Positions 26,758 through 37,688 of a stretch of DNA of 64,000 nucleotides are shown here, one piece after another (position 1 is the first letter of the stretch; every line of letters starts with the position of its first letter). The stretch is taken from contig NC_133896.1 in NCBI RefSeq assembly GCF_964199755.1, forward strand, positions 62,041,142-62,105,141, in the 5' to 3' direction. Below the pieces are notes generated by a model. It searched no databases, was not told the origin of the DNA, and saw nothing but the letters and a program-made list of their open reading frames with translations. Source of the stretch: Larus michahellis. Taxonomy: Eukaryota > Chordata > Aves > Charadriiformes > Laridae. A program made the translations under genes and the position numbers.

Positions 26758-29700
26758 CTATGAAGAAATAAAGTACAAAAGGTCGGAACAGAGCTCATAC
26801 TTGTTTAAAAAGATGAACAGTTGTCTTTTTCCTGAAAAGAATCTTACAGGCAAAAGCATAGGTAAACCTAATACCCCATCACAAATTAAAAGATCAGCAG
26901 AAACTATTCAATGGAAGACCAGCAACAGCCAATGGGATGATAGCTCTGGAATGTGCAGATCTGTGGTGACAGAAAGGGATTTGTTCATTAGAATCTCAAG
27001 AGCAGGTTATTTGGGGATCATGACAAATATCTGGCAACTTCACTGTGTGGTAGGTCTCAGAAGCCACTTTCAGCAGTCTTCAGGCACATGCTGTGCAGGT
27101 GCACGGTCAAGGAACCCACTGCAGGAAATTACATCCTCAGACAATGCAGGAAAGAGGTTCTGGAAAGCCAGTTTGAATGTTTTTGAATAAATGTTTTCCC
27201 TGCTAAATAAAAACTCAAAGATTTCGAGATGACTCGATTTTTGTCAGGTCTATTTCAGGAATGTTTTGGGGATGCAAGGTAGTCTCTGATATAAGAAAGG
27301 GTGAGTGAGCGAGCAGGAAGAGCAAGCTAGTTTTGAACCATAAACCTCACCTAGTCAATAAGGAGTTAGACCTTCTGGTGTGCTGCAGTTTTCTAAAAAC
27401 TTACAGAAGTGTCAACTTGCATTCCCATGCAGAATAAAGCAAGTTCAGTACTGCAATATCTCTCGGTTAACTCAGTGCTTCTCCCCACAGGCTGAGCTCT
27501 CAAACTTAAGTTCACTAGTGAGGCTTACTTAGTTTCACTTAGGTCTTGTGGATCCCTCCCACTGAAGTACTTCTAGTTCCCTTCACAAAGCCAAGGGTGA
27601 TCGAGAAGTTGCCATAAGAAGGAAGAATTGAAGATTATGAGACAAAGAGGAACACTTTGCAGAAAGGGGAGTGCATGCAGAAGAACGGCTTCCACTTTAA
27701 CCAAAGTGGAAACAAGCAGCTGCACCTAAAGTTCATAAAGTCTTGTCTTGTGTGGCTATTTTAAAATAGGAACAGGGGAAAAGTGACAGTTGCTAAGGAA
27801 CACTGAGGTCAAGCCAAGACATCTGTTAGGGATGACAGTAATTCTGCATCTGGTGGTAAGGAAAGAGGAGAGAAGTGACAGTCAGACTGGGAAGAAGAAG
27901 AGCCTGAAATCAGAGGTACTTTCCAAAAAATTAATAAGTTTCATTATCTAAATAAAAATTGCCCTGTGACTAGAAGTACATATTCTACTGGAAACACATA
28001 TAGTATTACCAATATGAGAAACTTAAAAGCAAACCGCTGAAGGACACTGCCTAGTCACGGTAAAGACTTCTTAGTAGGTGGCCTCCTTAGGCCCCCTCCA
28101 ACCTGAATTATCCTATAAACCTATGAATCTATGGCAGAACAAATAAGATCAGGGGAAAATCTGCAGACTGCTGCGGACTGAGTCTTCGCTGGAAAATGAT
28201 AGTGTAGCCATGGCTGCAGCCGCATCTGATTTCATGCTGTCTGTCCTCTTAGTTCAGCTGTCATTTCTGCCCAAGCTTTTATTTCTAGACACATCGTCTC
28301 TAGCTGATATCTTGGTTCGAGAGGGCTTATTTGCTCTTATGTGTTAATGCAGCTATGTTTCTAGAGCTCAGCTGTTATCCCCAAAGTGCTACACAATGCG
28401 GATGCACCAGTTTGAGCTGGGGTTAGTTCACAGATCTTTGTACTGCACCTGGTTGCATAAACTAGTGGTGTTTGTTACCAGGCCCTAAACATCAGTCTAA
28501 GCTAGCAGTCTTCCTTATGTGTCTACAGTCTGCAGGTTTCTTATGTGGTCACTGGAGAGAGGCGGGGTCCTTCAGAAGGTGTTTCAGAGTGTCTGCTTTA
28601 GATTTCTGTGCTGATTTTCCCTGAAGCAGCCTAATTCTCTCTGGGTGTGTCTAATTCAGGTGCATTTTTAAGTACCTCGCTTGGTTGTCTCCACTCACAG
28701 AGCTTTAGTTCAGATCATGGAATGGCTTGATGTGCGTGAACTGGACTCCTTTCAGAAGAAATGGAACTCAAAGATGCTTTCCAGAAGCATATCTGAATCA
28801 CTGCAGCTTTCAGAACTTGCAGACAGCCTAGAGATTGTCCTAAATAAACCCTTGTGAAACAGTTTAAACACATACTTTGGGTCCTCAGTACTGATTGTTT
28901 CATCTACAGATCTATCCCTAAAGGGCCACACTACTTTCTGTAGACTTAGAGAAAAAGTCTCATGTCTCAATAAGAAGCCAAGAGGACTAAATTTATTTAG
29001 ATAGAGTGCAAGTAGTCCCCCAAATCACAGTTTCTGTGGCCATGGGCACAAAGAAACCCTTAAGAGGACACAAAAAACCCCCATAAGAATAGTCAGTCAT
29101 TTTGAAAATTTATGCAGTATGGCCTTCAGGAAAAGAACACTGATAATAATGTAAAAGAAATATGAAATAGGAAATTATGTTTAACAGAGCAGTAATGACT
29201 GAAGGTGAATTCAGACACTGACATGTCAAATTCCCCAGTGCAACACTGGGTAAGATTTAGAAAAGCGACATTTCTGGATTGAAAGGTTTTCATTTGCAAT
29301 GGTTCATTTCAAGCACTAGAAGTACAGAACTTGAAAGGAGAGGCTACTCTTCCCATGGTCCCAAGGAATTTGTAGTAGTAGTAGTAGCTATTAAGCAACA
29401 GAAACCGCAGTGTTCAGCATCAATGGGAAGAGACAATACCAAAAACTGACACCAAGTGGTTAAAGCTGAGAGAAGGGGATTTCGAAAAGCAGCAAATCCA
29501 GGAAGCTACTCAAAAAGACCCGATAGTCAAAAGTAGGTGCAACAGCTCAGAGTGGAAGCTGCGAAAATCTCATCTAGCAGACTCATAGAAAGCATGCTGA
29601 GTCCCAAACGAAAACCAAAGAATGAATGCAATAAACAAATGAAATACTTTACGGACCAATGTCACCGCATCTATTCTTTGCAAAATAGATATCCACTCAA

Positions 29701-32700
29701 ATAAAGTCAACCAAAAGGAGCACAAAAATAGCTATGAAAATACACAGTGGAAGTGACAAAAGCTAAGAGGTAATTTGAATAGTAAACAAAGAAAGGCGCA
29801 AAATCAGATGCAAAAATATTAATGTACATGAAAAACCTTCAAGAAAACCAGTCCTTGTTGGACCACATGAAATAAAATAAGCTATTAAAGTGGATAAAGA
29901 TGTTATTGATAGCTAGATAGCTAGACTTCTGTGCATCAGACTTCATCCCAGATGAGATTTGGAGTGAAATACACCTCTGGTTTGGTTTTCCATGTACTAA
30001 ACATGACGACCAAATAAGATAACAGATTTATCTTACCTTATGAGATTTGGCAGATAGGAATTGAACACTAGCAGTTGTATTCTAGTTACTATTAAATGTT
30101 AACTTACTTTTTATCCTGTGAAGAGTAAAAAAATTAGGAAGAAGGGAAAGCATGATTTGCTGAGATTTTTAAAAGTAATATAATGTACATATCAAGACAC
30201 GCTCTTTCTACACACCTTTCCCTGCTTTTGGCTGGCCAGCAGCAGCATGCATCACTTGGCTTTCTGGAGTATTCTGCAGCGTATGGTAGACAGTCTCATC
30301 TGTGTAAAAATCCCCTGCACTGTTCTTCAAGAATTAAGACAACAAAGAGTTACTAATAGAGTACATTCTCTGAGGAAAAAGAAACTTGTAGTAATTAATT
30401 GCCTGAAGCTTTCAAAATGCAGCTTTTCATCACCTGACCCATGGAAGACTTTTCTCAGCCACAAAGGCGTGCAGTGTACTGAACCAGTAACAAGCAGCAC
30501 CAGTTTATGGCCAGTGAGAAGGACTGCCCACCAGGGAAGAAATTAAAAGGGAAAACAGAGTAATTGCCTCACCCTGGACCTTCAAGCCCTTCTGCTGGAA
30601 GCAGAGGAGGAACAGCGGACGCTGTTTCCAGAGTTAGTAAAAGACAAGGGACACCTGGACAGTGGCCTTTACAGACTCTGTAGTTTGTTTGTCACGTTGT
30701 CACTAATCTGCTCGTTGAAATGTGCTTTTGTTGCTGTTCACCTGAATTTATCTCCCCTGCAATAGTCATTTTCCATCACTCCTGGAGGCCACAGCCCCGG
30801 TGTTTTTAAGAATGAATATGCACTCTGCAGGCTGAAGCAGAGCTCAGAGTCCAGATAATGCTGGACTTTCCAGAACTCTTAAAGCAAACTGCTGGAGAAA
30901 AAATCAAAGGTGTGGTAATTTCTCACAGCAGCAGAAACTATGTGGAGGCTGAAAGTTGTTCTCTGCCTGTTCCCAGGTAATAGAAGCCCTTTTCCCTACT
31001 CTACGATGTAGGTTGTTTTGTTAGTTGTCATGTTACATGGTGAACTACAGAGGAGCATGAGAGGCAAACAGCTAAGATGAATCCTAGAAAAAGACGGTTA
31101 AACATGTTTTGCAAATATTTCCCAAGGAAGTTTCATCTGAATCATGCCCGTCCAGACTGAATTTCTGTTAGAGTTAGTAAAATGATTTGTCTTAGAAATC
31201 ACAGAAAATGGGCAGCCACTGTTCCATTTATGTCTGACTCTCGGTATTAGTAATTATTAAGGGTATGTAGCGTTAGGACAAGGGGCAATGGTTTTAAACT
31301 AGAGCAGGGTAGGTTTAGATTAGACATTAGGAAGAAGTTCTTTACAATGAGGGTGGTGAGACACTGGAACATGTTGCCCAGAGAGGTGGTGGAGGCCCCA
31401 TCCCTGGAGACATTCAAGGCCGGAAGTCCCATCCCTGGAGACATTCAAGGCCAGGCTTGATGAAGCTCTGAGCAACCTGATCTAGTTAAAGATGTCCTTG
31501 CTTACTGCAGGGGGGTTGGACTAGATGACCTTTAAAGGTCCCTTCCAACCCAACACATTCTATAATTCTATGAATCTATGAGTCTATGATGCATTCACTT
31601 ACAACCACATTTCTCCAGCTATACCCTTGGTCTTCTGTAGATGGTGCTGCAGAGTAGCTGGGACTTGCTCGGAGGTGGTGGTGATGGTTGATCACAGTCA
31701 GGCAATTTTTATAACCTGAGAATTAGGAGAATGGAGCAAAAACTGAGTGAGTAAAAGGGAGAGAAGAAGCAAAAAACCCCACTGTGGCAAACAGTCTTAT
31801 GGCTGCCTTCTAGATAATAAAGTCTCCAGATCCACGATCTTTCATATCAACAGGTTATTCAGCATAATCTGTACTGTTACTGCTAATCGCACCCTTAGGC
31901 TGGTTTTGTTTGCCTTCACGATGAAAAGCAATATTTGTTAAGATAAAATTTCAGATATTTCAGAGTATCATAAAAATAGTTTGGTTAATAGAAAAAGGAG
32001 GGCCAAACAGATCACCAAACATAATGGACAGGATAATCATAGACTACGATAATACATGTATTAGAAAGGAAAAGGGAAAAGGGTCACGCAGTTCTGCAGG
32101 CCATTAGTACAACGGGAGTCAGAGTCCCCAGTTGTGAAGGAGCACCCGAGCACCCGCAGTGCCTGAAAGAATGACACGGAAGGAACCCAAGACCTTAGGA
32201 TGTTTAAAAGAACACTGGACTGAGGCACTTGGAATAAATTATGCACTGCAGGTGGTCAGAAGAAGATTTTGGAGGGTACATCTATTGCAAGTGGAAGTGT
32301 GGGTGCAGCTGTGGGACATACTAAACACTGAGTTGCAAGTGTTTAAAACTCTCTCCATTGGCCCTAACAACAGATACGGGCAAGAACATTGCAAGAAATT
32401 ATATATAGTAGGTCTTTCAGCATGTGTAAATTACCAATGCAGTGCAGCCAAAAATTTATTAACAACAGCTGAAGATATGGCCCAATTGGTCTTATTTACA
32501 TTTCAGTATATAATAGATAGTATGTAAAAAAACTTCCTCATATGAAATGCATTCCACACAGAAGACAGTAGATATTTTGTTCTGGACTTAGAGGGGATAT
32601 AGCCTCCTATTTTCCTTTCCTACCATTTCCATTTACAATGTAAAACCACCAAAACCAGATTTTGAATTTTATAGTAATTTGATTGCTGAAACCTCGCCTG

Positions 32701-33415
32701 AACTGGGACAATTTACAGCTTGCCTGTATTTTAAGTTTTGTAAAGTAGAAAACTCTTGAAGCCAAAAAACCCCACTTTTCTATTAATTCTCCAGACCCAA
32801 ACTATCATTTATGTATCAAAATATCTAAAATTTATATTTTAATGTAAAAAAAAGTAATTAATTTCACCTGTTGAATTCTTGGTCTTTTTTTTTTTGCACT
32901 GGAATTCATAGTTATATGAGTTTATTCACAGCATAACAGAAGGGCATCTTTCAATGAAAACATTAAAATTGGAAAATGGCTGTTGCCATATATATCATCC
33001 TCATATACCCTCCGATTACAGGAAATGTGAGCTCAGTGCACCTAGGCTAGTGCTGAGGGGGAAGCTAGAGGGGGACTGTCCAACTGCTTCCCTGTGCTGT
33101 GACACGGAAGATGCACGCCACGCTGGGCAGTGCTAATGGAGGGGCGGAAACCCACCAAATATTCTTCCCCCTTTCCATCCTCCCAACATACCCCTCTGCT
33201 GTCCATTAAACCACCGCTGGGAAATTACTCTCCCACCTATGTGCTTCAAGATGTACTTTCCTGTAAAAATACAAGGTGATAAACGGAATGGAATAATGGT
33301 CTTTTTTACCTGGTGAATAGGGCATTTCTCTGTCAGAGTGCTCCTGCAGTACTTCTAGCGCGTCTTCAAAAGCCTGGCCCAGTAAGTCTTGGTCAGCAAA
33401 ACTCTGCAAGAACAT
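26330..33415 (-). CDS. SPIC: SPIC (Spi-C), ETS transcription factor of the PU.1 subfamily; four coding exons
   Basis: Nuclear DNA-binding factor. In mammals Spi-C binds PU-box (GGAA core) sites and drives development of iron-recycling splenic macrophages. Coding exons on the minus strand are 33415-33310, 31715-31603, 30324-30216 and 26757-26330. Their lengths (106, 113, 109, 428) sum to 756 bases, 252 codons with the TAG stop, giving 251 residues against about 248 in human SPIC. All junctions are GT-AG and the phases (1, 0, 1) match across each intron. The acidic N-terminal part ([11 protein letters not shown]) and the middle (VINH, YSW, NSAGDFY) are recognisably SPIC. The ETS domain spans about residues 113-197, with recognition helix [14 protein letters not shown] and arginines 174 and 177. 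The start is the least certain point: the ATG at 33415 gives the family length, but an in-frame ATG at 33460 or an upstream exon is possible. It points away from PARP12. Identity was read by eye from remembered family sequence, not by alignment. Confidence 0.93.
26758..30215 (-). other. SPIC: SPIC intron 3
   Basis: A 3.46 kb intron with donor GTGTGT at 30215 and acceptor AG at 26759-26758. It holds a short CR1 tail near 28.1 kb and a short GTA trinucleotide run near 29.37 kb. The open frames seen on either strand resemble nothing and are treated as chance. Confidence 0.85.
28081..28133 (+). mobile_element. CR1 LINE 3'-tail remnant
   Basis: The stretch CCCCCTCCAACCTGAATTAT followed by CTATGAATCTATGG is the diverged 3' end of a CR1 element: a CTTCCAACC-like box, then degenerate ATTCTATG tail repeats. 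Plus orientation, antisense to SPIC. Heavily 5'-truncated, as most avian CR1 copies are. Confidence 0.6.
30216..30324 (-). CDS. SPIC: SPIC coding exon 3
   Basis: It starts in phase 0 after a pyrimidine-rich acceptor ending TTGAAG and encodes 36 codons plus one base. [10 protein letters not shown] aligns with mammalian NSAADFYFEG, and [10 protein letters not shown] aligns with SLQNITENQL. The exon ends QPKAGK plus a G, then donor GTGTGT at 30215. The split glycine joins exon 4 as [10 protein letters not shown], which is the conserved run entering the ETS domain. Confidence 0.9.
31255..31590 (+). mobile_element. CR1 LINE 3' fragment in SPIC intron 2, antisense to the gene, with an internal duplication
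   Basis: Typical CR1 3' region: AGGAAGAAGTTCTTTAC, then GGTGAGACACTGGAACA, CCCAGAGAGGTGGTGGA, GGTTGGACTAGATGACC and GTCCCTTCCAACCC, ending in ATTCTATGA-type tail repeats. A 25-bp segment (31397-31421) is repeated at 31428-31452 with a 31-bp period. The tail stops at about 31590, 12 bp from the donor of SPIC coding exon 2. No reverse transcriptase sequence remains. Confidence 0.9.
31603..31715 (-). CDS. SPIC: SPIC coding exon 2
   Basis: Too short for ordinary ORF calling; found by matching the SPIC middle region. The acceptor is CTAATTCTCAG before 31715 and the donor GTAAGT starts at 31602. It adds 2 bases to codon 36 (Gly) and then 37 codons. LTVINHHHH aligns with mammalian LALINHRPH, and [14 protein letters not shown] aligns with PTEEPVYNWRTVI. 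It leaves phase 0, as the next exon requires. A CR1 element ends 12 bp beyond its donor side. Confidence 0.9.
31716..33309 (-). other. SPIC: SPIC intron 1 (between coding exons 1 and 2)
   Basis: A 1.6 kb intron with donor GTAAAA and acceptor CTCAG. It contains a plus-strand open frame of 122 codons at 32159-32527 without recognisable motifs, and a 69-bp pseudo-exon with fair splice sites at 33260-33192 that does not fit the phase. Otherwise nothing is recognised. Confidence 0.8.
33310..33415 (-). CDS. SPIC: SPIC coding exon 1 (N-terminus; start uncertain)
   Basis: Encodes residues 1-35 plus the first base of codon 36. The core [15 protein letters not shown] is close to the mammalian SPIC N-terminus, and the segment ends in YSP before donor GTAAAA at 33309 (phase 1). 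The frame stays open upstream to another ATG at 33460 (MWKEPAWSSLAPDGK), whose APDG motif faintly recalls the start of SPIB, so a 266-residue form cannot be excluded. A CAG at 33406-33404 could also act as an acceptor, with the true start in an unseen upstream exon. Confidence 0.8.
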
Positions 33416-33460
33416 TTTTCCGTCAGGAGCCAGGGAAGACCAGGCTGGTTCTTTCCACAT

Positions 33461-36400
33461 TGTCAGTTGGAAAATCCCAAATCAACACAGTGATTATGCA
33501 GAATATACATCCTCCTGGAATATGTATTTTGCAGGCACCAAAGCATTACCATAAACATTTACTATTATGAGAAAGTTCTCACTCCTTTGAGAAGCCTCTT
33601 TGAGGTCAGTGGGACAACTCACACGGGTAACATTACTCACTTGTGCAAATGTTTCAAGGTTCATTTCCTTAATTTGCAGCAGAAGTTTACATAAAGGGTG
33701 TTACTGCTATTGAAGTGTTTTATAGTGTGTAATACAGACATATGTATCACTTGTGTAGCATGATTTACGAAGCCAAAGTTATCATTCAATAACATTGACA
33801 TGACAAAAAATATTATGCACAAGTTATGAAGTAGTTATGCAAAATGCTGTACTATGCCAGTATAAGAAACCAAGTGTGGATTTCCAGAAAACTGCTTATT
33901 GTCATTTTAGAACAACTTGTTTGAGAAGGCTAAAAACATCCCCCCAAATCTGAGTTTGCCTAAGAGTTTTCTGTAATATATTTGAAGCACTCGTAATGAA
34001 AGACAATAAAGGCATTCTAAACTTACCATTATTTAGATCTCAAAACTTGAATCCTGTTTAAAATAAAAAATAGTTTAAAATTGTATATTTCAAAATAAAC
34101 AGTAATTCTCTCAGTATAAATAAAATGAATGAAATTAAATAATTATACATTATTTCCAGTGATGGAATAAAATATACCTAATAATACAGATAAAAGTAAT
34201 TTAGGATTAGAAAGTGGTATTTTAATAAAATTAAATAATTGTAACAATGTATTTGCGTTTTTTTATTTTATATTATTTTTTGTTAATAAGGTTTCCAGTT
34301 ACATTAATACTGTAACTTTTAGATTACTATACCCATCATTGTAAACACATCTTTTAAAGACATTATGAAGTGAAAATGTGTTATTGCTGGCAGTCTTAGT
34401 TATCACAACTGCTAATTTCCGAAAGAAAATACTAACCTGAACAAATGCAAGTGTTTAAGTCTTTTTGGTTTTCTGACATTAGTTTTTTTCCATAATGAAG
34501 ACTAGCGTATGACTGCATATGAATATACATAAACTGTCAGACTAATTGTGAGTTCCAGTACCAAATTTGATTATTTAATAAACAATATTGCAATATTGTT
34601 TAATAAATGTTTAATTGTTTGTTGTTTAATTATTGCTTAATAAACAAAAGTGAAAATAGACACATTTTCAGTCAGTTTAACATGGAGTATATTTTATATA
34701 CAACATTACTCAGAAACAATTCCTTACTACTTCTTTTTTATTTGTAACAGATATTTGTTACAGACTATAATGATCAGGTTTTGCTGCCTTGCAGCTTTTT
34801 TTCCTGTTCTCATTTACATTATTATTTCAAAATTGTAAATATAATAATAATTGTAATAATAATAATGTATTCATCAGTACTTTACTCATTAAAGGTTTGA
34901 CTATAATCTACTGAAAATACTAGAATTCTTTTCAGTGATTTCAGCAGATGAAATATTGGTGTCTGTGTGATGTTTTAAAAGGCAAAGAAGAGACAAGATA
35001 CTTAAATATAAATGAGATGATAGAATTTTATCCAGTACTCGCCATGAATGTTCTAACGTGGTAATTATGACTCAGTTAATTTATTTATAAGTATGTTATA
35101 AAGTACTGTCAAAATTTGTAAAAATTTTTTTAAGTCTTGATGAACAAGCATATATGGTCAAATCCTGGCGATCCAGTAAATTGACCTCACTGAAGTCAAT
35201 CGGATTTTTTTCTTTGACTTCAGTGTAGCAAGTATTTCCATGATTTCCATTTATTTTAAAACCAGAACAGGCCATATTAATCCTTTAGCTGCAGTAATGG
35301 CCACAGATTCTTGGGGAATAGAGCTGTAGAAATTAAAGACATGAATCTGCTTTGTAAAGACCCTCACATAGTGTTCCCCTAATTTTAAGTAATTCACTTT
35401 CCTTAAATTGTTTTTGTCTAACTCAGACTCCAAACTGTTACTTGCTAACCTTCACAGAACATCTGCAGTCACTGTTGATGCCTCTCAAAGCCTAAAAAGG
35501 TAGAAGTATCAGCAAGGTACTGTTGAATGGTCATACCATTTACACAGCTGAATTCATGCCAAAAAAGAAAAAGTCTCACCTTAAGTTAGTTTAAAAAAAA
35601 GTGTCTGAACACTTACCTAGAATTTCAATTCCACACGCAACACAAGAATCTGTCTGGTTTCATAAATAAATGAAGGACTGAGTTCCCACAGCAATGGGCT
35701 GGCAAAGGGGCTGCATTAAATAGCTGATTTTAGGGAAGTGTTTTGGCTAGGGATTTTTTTTGAGAGAAAAGGTACAGTACACTGCTAGCATGGCCCTTCA
35801 TTCTACGCAAAAGAAGGGTCGTTTATATTGATATAAAATAAAATTAAATGTTTTAAGTTTTGTCCAAGACATGCAGGTTCTAGGCACTGGGAGAGATTCC
35901 TTTTGGCTATGGCACATCCTAACAAATCTGTCACTGATACAGTATGTCTAGGGCTCAAACCTATACCCCTCATCTGTCCTGTATACACTGCAGTAGACCT
36001 TGTGGTTTTATCTGAAACCTCTTGCTTAGCTCAGTGTAAGTATCAGACCAAACTAGACCCCGAAATAAGAGTTTGAGGAAATTTCGTAACTCTGCTTCAA
36101 CGCTCATGTTTGTAGCCCGGGCCCAGCTCTAAAGCATTTACTATGGCATTCAGGACAGATTCAGACAAGCTGTAGTTCCTGAAATGCCACAGACATTCTG
36201 AGCAGCTACAACCCCTGATGTCGCATCCTACAGGATGAGAATTCTATGTTTTTCAGTAGAAAACTTCTTATTGCTGACATAATCTATCCTGAGCTGCATC
36301 TCTTTGCAGCCAAGTCTTTCAGAGGCACATTTTACAAAATTTCCTCAGCATTTGCCATGAAACTGCTGTAAAGTAGTAATCACCTCTTACAATATTTATC

Positions 36401-36950
36401 TGTATTCCCTCAACCCATAACCACAGTGAAGAACTAGCCTGGCTAGGAGTGCTGAGTGGAAGCAATTTGAAGCCAATGTTAGCATCAACCATTATCTGCT
36501 GGTTTCGGATGCAAACTGCCTTTTCAAAATTTGCACACAAATTTCCAGAAGATTTTTTATTTTAGTGAAATACATCAATATGTGTATGTGGTTTTTTGAA
36601 CTACAAGTTCCATTTTTTAGAAGTTCTCTGGCGTGACTTGGGCTTACGAAGGAAAATTAATCAGCAACTCTGCTCTTAAAACATCAAAATGTGACTCAGC
36701 ACTGAATTTCAGGCCAAAATACGATTACACAAGTGACTTCCTTTCCACATACAGCTAACTTTACTTTGAACATAGAAAAGGACAGATTTCATGGTTCAGT
36801 TCTTTCCTGAAGAAGCGTGTATTGGATTTAAAATTATGAATGAGCTTCGAGATCCATCCTGGGTTCCTTCCAATAAATGATAAATGATGCTAATGGGCCC
36901 TCTGATGGTGCAATCTGACCTGCGTACTTCTACATCCCTACCTGAAGCTG
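33461..36950. other. AT-rich region upstream of SPIC; no exon recognised
   Basis: The SPIC promoter and any non-coding first exon should lie here, but no TATA box or exon can be assigned. 34000-35150 is strongly AT-rich, with a 24-bp perfect palindrome at 34579-34602. Confidence 0.6.
34579..34602. repeat. 24-bp perfect AT-rich palindrome
   Basis: Centred between 34590 and 34591; the left half reads TAAACAATATTG and the right half is its exact reverse complement. Flanking TTTAATTATTG and TTTAATAAATG copies make the area internally repetitive. Confidence 0.9.
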
Positions 36951-36959
36951 GGCAGTTAC

Positions 36960-37688
36960 TGTTCGACCCTCCTGTGCTCCTCGTTTATGCTGGCCATGAA
37001 ACTGCAGGGGTGGCACCTGTGGAGGAGGTTAGGGCTGTCCTGTGCTGGTCACAGCCAATTCCAGCTGGCTCTGCAACAAAACCACCATATGCCGAAGCAG
37101 AGCCCATCAGCCATGTGTGCGGCACCTCTGTGAAAACCTACTGAGGACAGGGCAGAAAATGCCAAAGGTGATGAGGCAAACCTGGGAGGTAACACCAGAG
37201 GGGACGAGGAGGGAACAAGGGGACAAGGGGACAAGGAGAGAAAACAAGGGAATGAAGGGAAAACAAGGTCAGAGGAGTTGGAGGTGTTCCATGACTGAGC
37301 AGGCATGTCTCAAAAGGGACTGTGACCCGTGGAGGGCCCACGCTGGAGCAGAGAAAACAAGTAAGAAGGATGCAGCAGCAGAAGAAAAGGGTGATAAACA
37401 AGGAGAGGCAGAGAGAAACCACTATGTCCTGACCTCAGTCCCCCGTGCCACCCATTGCTTCACCAAAGGCACTGAGTGTAACCTGGGGAGATAACAAGAG
37501 GGAGGAGATGTGTCTGGAGTGCAGCTGAGCCTGGGAAAGGGGAAGGAAAGATGTTTTAATGTTTGTCTTCTTTGCTTCCCAATATCAAAATCAGCAACTG
37601 AATATATTACGGCAATAAATTAAGTTAAATTCCCAAAGTGAGCAAGCAGCTGTGTGGGTGTGTGGCTGCTGGCCGGGGCCAACACACC
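36960..37688 (+). mobile_element. Diverged LTR of an avian ERVL-like family (probable solo LTR)
   Basis: The order of landmarks fits a common bird LTR: TGTCCTGTGCTGGTCACAGC and CCAGCTGGCTCTGCA, GCCCATCAGCCATGTG plus GGCACCTCTGTGAAAA, a purine-rich stretch, GACCCGTGG with CCCACGCTGGAGCAG, a T-rich TGTTTTAATGTTTG stretch, then a polyadenylation motif (GGCAATAAATTAAG) and an end near GGGGCCAACACACC. The terminal dinucleotides and target duplication are not clear, so both edges are approximate. No internal viral genes flank it. The family call is from memory of avian repeats. Confidence 0.55.

Noticed and set aside
26684..27190. 168-codon plus-strand frame antisense to the SPIC ETS exon
   Set aside because: It overlaps the conserved minus-strand exon only in part, shows no motif, and runs on into intron sequence.
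28715..28970. Two overlapping minus-strand frames in SPIC intron 3, tested as SPIC middle exons
   Set aside because: Neither translation matches SPIC, and the real middle exons were found at 30216-30324 and 31603-31715.
32159..32527. 122-codon plus-strand frame in SPIC intron 1
   Set aside because: No recognisable family, signal peptide or splice-linked partner. Treated as chance.
33192..33260. 69-bp minus-strand pseudo-exon with acceptor TTTTTACAG and donor GTATGT in SPIC intron 1
   Set aside because: Its end phase (1) does not fit the next supported exon, its translation (KYILKHIGG and on) does not match SPIC, and the exon at 31603-31715 fits both phase and homology. A minor alternative exon is not formally excluded.
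37042..37494. Overlapping frames of up to 150 codons around 37.0-37.5 kb
   Set aside because: They lie inside the purine-rich middle of the diverged LTR and are Lys/Glu/Gly-rich low complexity.
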